From the NCBI RefSeq assembly GCF_033542235.1, contig NZ_JAWRCU010000029.1, positions 1-50,340 of the forward strand: a stretch of 50,340 nucleotides of DNA, given 5' to 3'. Shown here piece by piece: positions 25,206-33,000 of the stretch; the first letter of the stretch is position 1; each line of letters starts with the position of its first letter. The stretch is from JAWRCU01 sp033542235. Its GTDB lineage: Bacteria; Pseudomonadota; Alphaproteobacteria; Rhizobiales; Rhizobiaceae. The notes under the pieces are model-generated. The model was given only the letters and a program-made list of their open reading frames with translations. It made no database searches and was not told where the DNA came from. The position numbers and the translations under genes were made by a program.

Positions 25206-26243
25206 GTGGAAAAAGCAAACGACATCGTCGCCGGCTTCGATATCGGCGGCGCGCATCTGAAGGTCACGCGCGCCGAGCACGGTCGCATCGTCGCAGCGGC
25301 GACCTTGGCCACGCCGCTGTGGCTCGGTCTCGACAGGCTGGCCTCGGCTCTGCAGGAGGCGGCGCCGCTCTATAGTGGCGCGAGCCTGCACGCCTTCACC
25401 ATGACCGGCGAGCTGTCGGACATCTTCCCTTCGCGCGAGGCGGGCGTCGTCGCCCTGCTCCAGCAAATCTCTGAGCATTTCCCCTCCGGCGAGAGGCTGA
25501 TCTATGCCGGGCAGTCCGGCTTCGTCGGGATCGAGGAAGCAGCGCGGCTCATTATGGAAGTGGCCTCTGCCAACTGGCACGCGACCGCGGCGCTGGTGGC
25601 GAAGCTTGCAGGCGACGCCCTGTTCGTCGACATGGGCTCGACCACCACTGACCTGATTGCGGTCCGCCAGGGCAAGGTCGCAAACCAGGGCTTTACCGAC
25701 GCCGAGCGGTTGCTGACGGGCGAGCTGGTCTATACCGGCTTCACGCGCACCTTCCTGTTCGGCGTCGCGTCTTCGGCGCCGGTACGAGGCAGGCTGACGC
25801 CGCTGATGAACGAATATTTCGCCTCGATTGCCGACGTGCACCGCATTCTCGGCGTGCTCGACGAGGCCAACGACAAGCACCCTGCCGCCGACGGCAAGGA
25901 GAAGACGGTGGAAGCCTCGACCGCACGACTGGCGCGGATAATCGGCCGCGACGCCGCCGACCTGACCAAACGCGAATGGCTGGACGTCGCGCGCTGGTTC
26001 AGCGAGCAGCAGCTGCGCCTGGTCCACGACGCCGCATTTCGCGTCGCGGGCCCTCTCAGCGACGACACGTCGATCGTCGGCGCCGGAACCGGGCGCTGGC
26101 AGATCAGGCGGCTCGCCGGGCGCATGGAGCGCCGCTTCCTCGACCTGGCCGACATCATCCCGGCAGATGATGCGGTCCGCAGCCAGGCTAGCAGCGCGGC
26201 GCCCGCCGCGGCCGTGGCGCTGCTCGCATCAGAGAGGTGGTAA
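25206..26243 (+). CDS. MfnF-like, hydantoinase/oxoprolinase-family protein of the C1 pathway
   Basis: 345 residues, GTG start with GAAGG 9 bases upstream. It belongs to the ASKHA-fold hydantoinase A family: VAGFDIGGAHLKVT at the N-terminus, then LFVDMGSTTTDLIAVRQGK and TGELVYTGFTRT. Archaeal MfnF joins the aminomethylfuran part to gamma-glutamyltyramine in methanofuran synthesis. Bacterial homologues are annotated as H4MPT-linked C1-transfer proteins and are likely to act in methylofuran synthesis. With mfnE and mfnB downstream on the other strand, a complete furan branch is present. Confidence 0.88.
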   Translation: MEKANDIVAGFDIGGAHLKVTRAEHGRIVAAATLATPLWLGLDRLASALQEAAPLYSGASLHAFTMTGELSDIFPSREAGVVALLQQISEHFPSGERLIYAGQSGFVGIEEAARLIMEVASANWHATAALVAKLAGDALFVDMGSTTTDLIAVRQGKVANQGFTDAERLLTGELVYTGFTRTFLFGVASSAPVRGRLTPLMNEYFASIADVHRILGVLDEANDKHPAADGKEKTVEASTARLARIIGRDAADLTKREWLDVARWFSEQQLRLVHDAAFRVAGPLSDDTSIVGAGTGRWQIRRLAGRMERRFLDLADIIPADDAVRSQASSAAPAAAVALLASERW

Positions 26244-26343
26244 CGCCGGGAAAGCTCACGCTCGCAGCTTCTATTTCCTCACCCGTTTTTCTCGGAGAGA
26301 GGATAAGGGTGGGGGGCAGCGCCAACTCTAAAAGAAGGAGGCT

Positions 26344-26940
26344 CTAACGCCTCGCCGATCCAGCGTGCTCCCCGACATCCACCTGGGCAAAATGCTCCGT
26401 CACCTTCTCTATAAGCCAGCCCCAGGCCTCCTTCTCCTGAGGCCCGGCGGTCTTGTCGATCGAGATCGTGAGATAGCCAATTTCCGTCTCGACCTTGTCG
26501 CGCGGCAGCATGCCGAGCCGGCTGACCAGGATCGCGAGCTCCAGCACCGCCGCCTTGGCGCGGTTGAAGCCGGTGAAGGGCGCGTGGGTCGCCTCGCTTA
26601 CCACGCGACAGAAATGCCGCGGCCTGACGCCGTCGTCCGAGACGGTTTCGACATGAAGCACCGAATGGGCGAGAGCGGCCTTGAGCCGCGGAACCGGAAA
26701 GCCTTCGACCGGAACGGTGGGCCAGTCCCTGCGGCCGGTAAGGCAGCCGGCGAAGATGCGGACGTCGTCCGTGTAGTTGGCGATAGCGACCGGCACCTCG
26801 GCCAGATTGTCGAGCGTGACCGACGGGCGGAATGGCGCGATGACCCAGCCATCCTTCTCGGCGATGATGCCGATCGGCGCGATATGGATCTTGCCGTTCG
26901 CGTCGGCAGTCGTCACGATCGTTTCGCGAATGTAAGGCAT
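26344..26940 (-). CDS. DUF447 family protein (FMN-binding split-barrel type)
   Basis: 198 residues from the ATG at 26940, which overlaps the stop of the upstream gene as TGATG. IRETIVTTADANGKIHIAPIGIIAEKDGWVIAPFRPSVTLDNL is the DUF447 hallmark, with an NYTDDVRIFAG block after it. The family is found in methanogens and in H4MPT-using bacteria, resembles flavin-reductase-type split barrels, and has no assigned reaction. It is the last gene of the minus-strand block, so its product likely serves the same cofactor pathway. A short repeat-like fragment lies at 26278-26317, past its stop. Confidence 0.88.
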   Translation of the reverse strand: MPYIRETIVTTADANGKIHIAPIGIIAEKDGWVIAPFRPSVTLDNLAEVPVAIANYTDDVRIFAGCLTGRRDWPTVPVEGFPVPRLKAALAHSVLHVETVSDDGVRPRHFCRVVSEATHAPFTGFNRAKAAVLELAILVSRLGMLPRDKVETEIGYLTISIDKTAGPQEKEAWGWLIEKVTEHFAQVDVGEHAGSARR

Positions 26941-28346
26941 CACTCACGCTCCTTCCCGGAGCTCTTGGCGCGCAGCGTGTGGCCGGCTTCGGCAAGCCGC
27001 GTCCTGTCTTCTTCCGGCGGTGGGGCAGCAACGCCCCAGTTGAGTGGCTCGTCCTGCGCATAGCGCTTGCCGAGCCGCCAGGCGATCTCCGCTTTCATCA
27101 GTTCCGCGCCGAGATAGAATGCATGCGCGCCGTCATTCTCGACACCGAGGTCTGGAAACAGCTCGAACGCGTCCTTCGCAACATTGTGCCCTTTGCCGTT
27201 GAAGACGTGAATGCCGTCCTCGGCGGTCATGATGCGGAAATTGGCGTCTCGCACGTCTGCGGCCAGCGCGTCGATATCCTCGCGCGAGGCGACGAAGGGC
27301 TTGCGGTCATGGACCTGCAAGAGGCCGGGATGGTAGCTGCGCGGCAGCGCGCCGTCGCTTCTGGCAGCAAACACGACACGGCGAGCGACATCGTGCTCCT
27401 CGATCGTCCGAACCGTATGCGGGCTGACATGCACGACGAGCACGTTGCGTATCTGGAGCTCCGAGCAGAGGCCGGCCAGTACCGCGGTGACGCCGGAGCT
27501 GTCGGCGTCGGTGAGCTCGGTGAGGTTGCCCGTGCCCATCAGGAGCTCTGCTTCCGGCCAGCGGTGCCGCGCCTCGATGAAACGGCCGAGAGATTGCGCA
27601 AAGCCGAAATGGATCGGGTCGAGAACGGGATCGGCAATGAACGAAATGCCGGCGCGCACCGCCGCCTCGATCGCGCGTCCGAGCGAATCCAGGTCGCCGG
27701 GGATAGACGGGATCAGCACCGGCGTCACTTCGTGATCAAAGGCCAGCGCCAGCGAATTCTCGTCGAGGCTCAAAAGATAGTCCGCCCCCGCTCTTGCGCC
27801 CGTCCGCAGCTCATCCAGATTGGCGGAGTCGACGCTGACGGAGAGACCTTCGGTCTTGAGCGCCCGCACGGCCTCGCCGAGCAGCGGGAACGGCGTCTCC
27901 GGCAGGCAGCCGAGATCGATGACGTCGGCGCCGGCGGCGGCAAGCCCCATCGCCCGCTCGACAAGCGCCGCAACCGACAGCTTTGGAGCATCGACGATCT
28001 CGGCGAAGATGCGCATGTCATGGCGTGAAAGGTCGGGCGGCTCGCCCGCGCGGCCGAGGAAGGCCGGCAGGTCGGCGACCTCGTCCGGACCGCGCACGAA
28101 CGGCACGGCGAAGTGCGTCGACAGCCGCTCGAGGTCGCCGCGGTACCGTCCGGGCAGGAACACACGGCTCGCGCCGTCGGCAAGCTTCAACCGGCGTATG
28201 ATGATGTCCTCGGTCATCAAGGCCGCGACCTTCACGCCGATGTCGACGACCTCCCATGCGAATTCCGTGTTCCCAAGACCGGCAAGCAGCTTTTCCAGCC
28301 GCGCTCTGGCGAGATGCCCGGTAAGGAAGACGAGACGCTCAGCCAT
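26940..28346 (-). CDS. Dihydropteroate synthase-like protein (DUF6513) of the H4MPT cluster
   Basis: 468 residues. An N-terminal domain of about 110 residues (MAERLVFLTGHLARARLEKLL) is followed by a DHPS-like TIM barrel: ADVIDLGCLPETPFP, VSVDSANLDELRTGARAGADYLLSLDEN, and FIADPVLDPIHFGFAQS. Archaeal homologues of this layout are tied to methanopterin synthesis, where coupling of the pterin to RFAP replaces the folate step. It probably does this here. The C-terminal 100 residues contain a further conserved segment. It lies downstream of the DmrB-like gene, separated by the inverted repeat at 28358-28431. Confidence 0.9.
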   Translation of the reverse strand: MAERLVFLTGHLARARLEKLLAGLGNTEFAWEVVDIGVKVAALMTEDIIIRRLKLADGASRVFLPGRYRGDLERLSTHFAVPFVRGPDEVADLPAFLGRAGEPPDLSRHDMRIFAEIVDAPKLSVAALVERAMGLAAAGADVIDLGCLPETPFPLLGEAVRALKTEGLSVSVDSANLDELRTGARAGADYLLSLDENSLALAFDHEVTPVLIPSIPGDLDSLGRAIEAAVRAGISFIADPVLDPIHFGFAQSLGRFIEARHRWPEAELLMGTGNLTELTDADSSGVTAVLAGLCSELQIRNVLVVHVSPHTVRTIEEHDVARRVVFAARSDGALPRSYHPGLLQVHDRKPFVASREDIDALAADVRDANFRIMTAEDGIHVFNGKGHNVAKDAFELFPDLGVENDGAHAFYLGAELMKAEIAWRLGKRYAQDEPLNWGVAAPPPEEDRTRLAEAGHTLRAKSSGKERE

Positions 28347-28357
28347 GGCGCCGCCGC

Positions 28358-28431
28358 GGACAGTTTACTTTTTTCCGCGGAAAGACCGCGACATTGAAAA
28401 AGTTGTGCGAGCGGAAAAAAGTAAACTGTCC
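28358..28431. repeat. Inverted repeat with 21-bp arms between two cluster genes
   Basis: Positions 28358-28378 (GGACAGTTTACTTTTTTCC...) and 28411-28431 (...GGAAAAAAGTAAACTGTCC) are exact reverse complements around 32 bases. The sequence GGACAGTTTACTTTTT is, from memory, a recurrent intergenic motif in bacterial genomes. The arms contain T/A runs in both orientations, so it may end transcription either way. Confidence 0.9.
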
Positions 28432-28438
28432 CCAGTGC

Positions 28439-28993
28439 TTAACCATTTTCCGCAAGCTCCGCCTGCCGCGCGCGGATCGCCCCTTCGAGATCAGCCAGCG
28501 ACTCGACGACCTTTGTCCGCTCGAAACCTTTCAACCGCTCGGTATTCTCCAGGTCGATCCGGCGCGGATAGACTTTCACCAGACCGTGCGGTGCCATGGT
28601 TTCCAGCTCCGGCGCGGTATCGCAGGCAAAGACGATCGCCGGCACACGGCATTTGCCGGCCTGTGCGAACATATTGGTGGCAAGCGTATCGGAAATGCCC
28701 CAGACGCATTTCGCCACCGTATTCGATGTCGCCGGCGCCACCACCACAGTGTGATAGACACCATGGTAGAACGCGCCGACCGGCACCGCGCTCGCCGTCT
28801 TGTCGTGCAGCACGCGCATGGTGTCGGGGAATTCCAGCTTCAGGCCATACATGCGCAGCACCTCGTTCGCCGCTTTGGAGACGAAGATGTCGCAATGCAC
28901 CAACTGGTGGATCAGCGCGAAGCTCTCCGTGAAGAAGTGGCCGGAGCCGGTGAGCGCCCATGCCCAGCGCGGCGTGTGGAGGTGTTCGAGCAT
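28439..28993 (-). CDS. Flavoprotein, DmrB-like dihydromethanopterin reductase
   Basis: 184 residues, a UbiX/AfpA/DmrB-type flavoprotein: WAWALTGSGHFFTES at the N-terminus (flavin phosphate loop), KAANEVLRMYGL, then VVVAPATSNTVAKCVWGISDTLATNMFAQAGKC for the isoalloxazine-binding region. DmrB of Methanosarcina and Burkholderia reduces dihydromethanopterin to H4MPT, the last step of cofactor synthesis. M. extorquens uses the unrelated DmrA, which is not seen here, so this protein is the best candidate for that step. The assignment to DmrB over AfpA rests on context. Confidence 0.85.
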   Translation of the reverse strand: MLEHLHTPRWAWALTGSGHFFTESFALIHQLVHCDIFVSKAANEVLRMYGLKLEFPDTMRVLHDKTASAVPVGAFYHGVYHTVVVAPATSNTVAKCVWGISDTLATNMFAQAGKCRVPAIVFACDTAPELETMAPHGLVKVYPRRIDLENTERLKGFERTKVVESLADLEGAIRARQAELAENG

Positions 28994-29053
28994 GGGTTAG
29001 ACCCGGACCTGCGTGGTGGGGGCGCCTACATCCGGTGTCGTCGCGCTCTGCAA

Positions 29054-29232
29054 GCCCCTCATCCGTCTCGGCGCTACGCGCCGAGCCCCCTTCTCCCACA
29101 AGGGGAGAAGGGGGAGCGCTGCATATGCGGGTCTGCCAATGTCCGACGTCGGCGATTTGCTGCGGCCTAAGTGCCAAGCTCCCCCTTCTCCCCTTGTGGG
29201 AGAAGGTGGCGCCGAAGGCGACGGATGAGGGG
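29054..29232. repeat. Paired inverted repeat, family C copy 1
   Basis: The left arm (29054-29114, starting GCCCCTCATCCGTC and ending CTCCCACAAGGGGAGAAGGG) pairs with 29180-29232 (CCTTCTCCCCTTGTGGGAG...GACGGATGAGGGG). It fills the 310-base gap between mfnE and the DmrB-like gene, both on the minus strand. A related but shorter copy lies at 38413-38550. Confidence 0.88.
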
Positions 29233-29303
29233 TCGGCAGCGCGGGAGCGTCTCCGGATACTGCGTCTGCGGCCAAGCAATGAAGAAGACCTGACATAGCC
29301 TGA

Positions 29304-29936
29304 CTATCCCGCCCTCTGCATTCCCGCTTCGGCAATTCGCACCCCTGGCAACCTGCCAGCCGCCAGCATCGCCCCGGCCGTAGCCACATCCTGCGGACCT
29401 GCCACAAGAAAGTCGATCCCGGTCGGCAGCATGCCGGCAAACCCAGCGTCGACAATCCCTTTGGCCGTCAGTGTATCGACGTCGTCCCCCCTGGAGAATG
29501 CCCTCGTCTGCTTGATCAGCAGCAACGCCCCGGCACCGAGCTTGCCGGCAAGCCAGGCGGCAAGCGAATCCGATGTGACGTCCCAGGAAACCGGGATATC
29601 CGGCGCGGGAATGGCCAGCTCCGACGGCAACCAGACCGGAATTTTGCCCCACGCCAGCAGCTGTTCCATTTCGTCCAGCGAGCGGGCGGCCGCCAGCCTC
29701 TCGTCGCGATCCAGGATCACGTGGCCGAATTGGTCTATTGCGAGGATCGCCATTGCATGTGCAGCCCTGTCCGAGAACCCCATGCTCCTCTGCGCCTCGC
29801 GGACCTTGTCGGCGAACGGCCCACCGCCCGGCACGATGACGAGAGGCAGGGTGGAGCCCGCCAGTGCCGCGATCCACATGTCGATCTCGCCCGCGTGGGC
29901 GGTGCTGCCGCCGAGCTTGACGACGGCCCGCCTCAC
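29304..29936 (-). CDS. mfnE: Amino acid kinase-family protein, MfnE-like
   Basis: 210 residues from a GTG that overlaps the mfnB stop as GTGA. The amino acid kinase fold shows in RRAVVKLGGSTAHAGEIDMW and LPLVIVPGGGPFADKVREAQ, with DVTSDSLAAWLAGKLGAGALLLIKQ later. Archaeal MfnE phosphorylates 5-(aminomethyl)-3-furanmethanol phosphate to the diphosphate in methanofuran synthesis. The adjacency with mfnB makes that role in methylofuran synthesis likely. The family also includes aspartate and glutamate kinases, which are longer or lack this context. Confidence 0.9.
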   Translation of the reverse strand: MRRAVVKLGGSTAHAGEIDMWIAALAGSTLPLVIVPGGGPFADKVREAQRSMGFSDRAAHAMAILAIDQFGHVILDRDERLAAARSLDEMEQLLAWGKIPVWLPSELAIPAPDIPVSWDVTSDSLAAWLAGKLGAGALLLIKQTRAFSRGDDVDTLTAKGIVDAGFAGMLPTGIDFLVAGPQDVATAGAMLAAGRLPGVRIAEAGMQRAG

Positions 29937-31123
29937 GAGTTGAGGCCTTTCTTGCCGCTGCCGGGTTTCTCATGGTCTGCGGAGAGCGCATCGGTTCTCA
30001 GCGCCGAGGGCTGCTCATGCGCCCGCTTGCGTTCGATCTCGACGCCGACGCCGCCAGGACCCAGCTCCAGCTTCTCTACGCGGACCGTGACCCTCATGAC
30101 GCGGGGATCTGCGAGAACATGTGACGCCACCCTCTCGGCCAGTGCCTCGCTGAGTTCAATGTGGCCGTGCGCGACGATGGTGCGGATGCCGTCCATGATG
30201 ATGTCATAGGAGAACACGTGCCGCATGTCCTCCGGGCTCTTCGTCACCCTGAGAACGTCAGCCGTCACGTCGAAGCGCACCTTCTGCGTATGGCCATGCT
30301 CGAAACTGTAAGCCCCGATCTGCACGGGCAGCACGAAATCGCGCACGAAAATCTTGTCCGTGCCGAGCGCCGGGTCGACGCTTCCGGGCGCATAGCCGCG
30401 CGCCGCGAGCAGGCGATAATCCACGCTCGCCGAGCGGCCGGCACTCCGCTCCTCGGGGATCAGCGCGCGGATACGCGCAACCGCTTCAGCATCGATCGAG
30501 GCAGTGCGCTGCGAGCGGTCGCAGATCGCTCCGCGAAAGCCGAGGAAGTCTGGTAAGAACGGCAAAAGCCGTGGAATATCCGGCGCTTCCAGCGAGCCGC
30601 TCAAACCGACCTTCAAATCCAGCGACCGCGCACGGTCGACGAAGCCCGGAATCCGTTCCGGTGCCAGATGCTCGAGCAGCCTGCCTTTCGTCTTGTCTGC
30701 GGTATCAACCATCGCCCCATGAAAGCCATGCCTGGCCAGGACCGGGAGCAATCCGAGATCAGGTACCTTGTCGGCAAAGAGCACGGCAATCAGCTTCGTT
30801 CGCCCGGCCAGGGATGCGACCGCCTCGGCGCAGGCCGCCGCCTTGTGCGACGGAAAGAACCCGATCTTGACATAGTCCACGCCGGTCGCCGCGATCTCTT
30901 CAGCCTTGGCGCGGATCGTGCCGGGTTCCATCGGCAGATCGCCGCAGACTGCGCTGGTAGCACGCCGCCCTGCGACGGCCCTTACTGTCTCGCGAACAGT
31001 GTCCGTCGAGGCCGCACCCAACGCGCCCGCCTTGGGGTCCTTCAGGTCGATGATATCCGCCCCGCCGGAGATGGCGACCTCCGCCTCGGCGACGCCGGTG
31101 ACGCTGGCGAGCATCTTGGTCAT
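29933..31123 (-). CDS. mfnB: Fusion: MfnB (furan synthase) + dihydroneopterin aldolase-like domain
   Basis: 396 residues. Residues 1-235 are MfnB (4-HFC-P synthase, DUF556), with K28 in DLKDPKAG, K86 in DYVKIGFF and the D140/K144 pair in MVDTADKTKG in the spacing known for the archaeal active site. Residues about 255-368 form a FolB-type domain: E275 in YSFEHGHTQ, Y306 in FSYDIIMDGI, E326 in ELSEALAE and K351 in VRVEKLEL match the aldolase catalytic set. A short hydrophilic tail follows. One polypeptide thus carries a methylofuran enzyme and a pterin enzyme. It overlaps mfnE and the upstream gene by 4 bases each. Confidence 0.92.
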   Translation of the reverse strand: MTKMLASVTGVAEAEVAISGGADIIDLKDPKAGALGAASTDTVRETVRAVAGRRATSAVCGDLPMEPGTIRAKAEEIAATGVDYVKIGFFPSHKAAACAEAVASLAGRTKLIAVLFADKVPDLGLLPVLARHGFHGAMVDTADKTKGRLLEHLAPERIPGFVDRARSLDLKVGLSGSLEAPDIPRLLPFLPDFLGFRGAICDRSQRTASIDAEAVARIRALIPEERSAGRSASVDYRLLAARGYAPGSVDPALGTDKIFVRDFVLPVQIGAYSFEHGHTQKVRFDVTADVLRVTKSPEDMRHVFSYDIIMDGIRTIVAHGHIELSEALAERVASHVLADPRVMRVTVRVEKLELGPGGVGVEIERKRAHEQPSALRTDALSADHEKPGSGKKGLNS

Positions 31124-31659
31124 TTCTTCAGCTTCTCCAGCCTCTGAGACAGCACGTTGCGATACAGGTAATCTATGGCGCGCCGCCAGGATTCGTCAGT
31201 GTTGCCGCGAAAGTCCACAATGGCGCTGGTCACCGGCTGAGCGGTCTTCGCATCCCGCACGACGACATTCATGCTCAGAATGAGTTCGGATACCTTGTAG
31301 ACTGCCCCGGTAAAGGCATAGTCAGCGCCGATCTCCTCGGCGAAGCCGTCGGCACAATTGCCGCAAGCGGTCAGCTTGGCAGCCGCGGCCTTTTTGGCAA
31401 TAGGAGCAATGTCGATGACGGCAAACCCGGCCCTGGCCAGATTGTCGCGCAACCTTTCGCTCACCCCCCGCAGCCTCGCCTGCTCGGCATCATGGTGATC
31501 CGGCGTTCCCGGCACCTGACTGCCATGCTCCAGCTCGAAATCGAAAACGGCCATCTTTGCGACCGGCTGGCCTGCGTACGCCGCAACACATGCGCCAAAA
31601 CTTGCCGTGAACAGGAAAGTCAAGGACTTGGCGATCGAAAAAAGCTGGGCTAACGTCAT
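31120..31659 (-). CDS. DUF2380/DUF3280-like secreted protein
   Basis: 179 residues with a signal peptide (cleavage near residue 30, after AYAG). The mature part begins KMAVFDFELEHGS and continues with RLRDNLARAGFAVIDIAP, then ACGNCADGFAEEIGADYAFTGAVYKVSELI, matching the DUF2380 family of periplasmic proteins that look like TolB- or CsgG-type N-terminal domains. The pair of cysteines in CGNC (about 113-116) is conserved-looking. Its function is unknown. Its stop overlaps the mfnB start as ATGA and it diverges from lutA across 76 bases, so it may be shared by both gene sets. Confidence 0.82.
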   Translation of the reverse strand: MTLAQLFSIAKSLTFLFTASFGACVAAYAGQPVAKMAVFDFELEHGSQVPGTPDHHDAEQARLRGVSERLRDNLARAGFAVIDIAPIAKKAAAAKLTACGNCADGFAEEIGADYAFTGAVYKVSELILSMNVVVRDAKTAQPVTSAIVDFRGNTDESWRRAIDYLYRNVLSQRLEKLKK

Positions 31660-31735
31660 CACGGCACCAATAATACCGCTCCTCGGAGCCCGGCTTCAGG
31701 CTGGGCGATGGAGCGTGCGAGAGAAACGCCTGGCT

Positions 31736-32980
31736 ATGAAGGGCATGGTGCCAAACACCCTTGCGGTCTTCTTCGGACTTTTTTTGGCGAGCGTCAACGC
31801 CTGGCCCGCGCTGGCGCAGCAGCCATCAAATCAGGCGCAAGCTGCGAAACCACAGAACCAGTCCATCGAGATAAAGATCGGCTATCTGCGCGCCTATGCG
31901 CCGCAACTCGCGCTCTCCGTTCTCGACATCCCGCCGGGCGACGAGGGTGTTGCCGGCGCCAATGTCGCGATCAACGACAACAACACGACCGGCAAGTTTC
32001 TCGGCCAGAAGTTCACGCTCGACGTCAACGAGGTGAAGCCCGACGCAGACGTCGTCCAGGCCTTCAACGATATGATCGCCAAGGGCGATCGCTACGTGCT
32101 GGCCGATCTTTCAGCCAAGCAGCTCCTGTCGATCGCCGACATCGCTCGCGACAAGGGCGTGCTGATCTTCAATGTCGGCGCCACCGACGACATCCTTCGA
32201 GAGGAAGAATGCCGCGTCAACGTGTTTCATATTGAGCCGACTCGGAGCATGCTGGCCGACGGCCTTGCGCAGTACCTGATCTGGAAGCAATGGCCGAAAT
32301 GGGTCCTGCTGTTTGGCTCGCACGAGCCCGATCATCTGTTCGCCGACGCACTGCGGCGAGCCGCGACCCGCTTCGGGGGCCAGATTGTCGCGGAGAAAGA
32401 ATTCAAGGACACAGGCACTTCGCGCAGGACGGATACCGGCATCATCCAGATCCAGCAACAGATGCCGGTTTTCATGCAGGACCTTCCTGAACACGATGTC
32501 GTCCTTGTCGCCGACGAGAGCCAGGTCTTCGGCACCTATGTGCCCTATCATACCTGGATCCCACGGCCAGTCGCAGGCAGCGCGGGTCTCGTTCCATCGA
32601 GCTGGCATCCCGCCAGCGAGCAGTGGGGCGGCTCGCAGATGCAGAACCGCTTTGCCAAGGCCAGTGGCCGGCGCATGCTGTCCAAGGACATGTCGGCCTG
32701 GACGGCCGTGAGAATTGTCGGCGAGGCAGCCGCGCGCACACAGAGCGACGACCCAAAGAAGATCAGCGACTACATTCGCTCGGACGATTTCTCGATTGCT
32801 GCCTTCAAGGGGCAAAAGCTGACGTTTCGCAAATGGAACCTGCAGCTCAGGCAGCCGATCTTTCTGGGCGATCGGACATCGGTCGTTTCGACATCGCCTC
32901 AGCAAGGTTTCCTGCACCAGGTTTCGGAACTGGACACACTTGGGGTGGACCAGCCGGAGACCAAGTGCACGCTCAAATAG
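31736..32980 (+). CDS. lutA: ABC transporter substrate-binding protein, PQQ-dehydrogenase type (LutA-like)
   Basis: 414 residues with a signal peptide (AVFFGLFLASVNAWPALAQQ). The protein is a branched-chain-type periplasmic binding protein of the family that accompanies PQQ-dependent alcohol dehydrogenases: IKIGYLRAYAPQLALSVLDIPPGDEGVAGANVAINDNNTTG, later AWTAVRIVGEAAARTQ. The order SBP, beta-propeller, small exported protein, ATPase, permease, exported protein matches the lut lanthanide uptake locus of Methylobacterium extorquens as I remember it. The symbol therefore rests on family and synteny. Start choice is uncertain: no strong ribosome binding site precedes 31736. Confidence 0.85.
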   Translation: MKGMVPNTLAVFFGLFLASVNAWPALAQQPSNQAQAAKPQNQSIEIKIGYLRAYAPQLALSVLDIPPGDEGVAGANVAINDNNTTGKFLGQKFTLDVNEVKPDADVVQAFNDMIAKGDRYVLADLSAKQLLSIADIARDKGVLIFNVGATDDILREEECRVNVFHIEPTRSMLADGLAQYLIWKQWPKWVLLFGSHEPDHLFADALRRAATRFGGQIVAEKEFKDTGTSRRTDTGIIQIQQQMPVFMQDLPEHDVVLVADESQVFGTYVPYHTWIPRPVAGSAGLVPSSWHPASEQWGGSQMQNRFAKASGRRMLSKDMSAWTAVRIVGEAAARTQSDDPKKISDYIRSDDFSIAAFKGQKLTFRKWNLQLRQPIFLGDRTSVVSTSPQQGFLHQVSELDTLGVDQPETKCTLK

Positions 32981-33000
32981 ACAATAGGGAGGAGTTCCAG

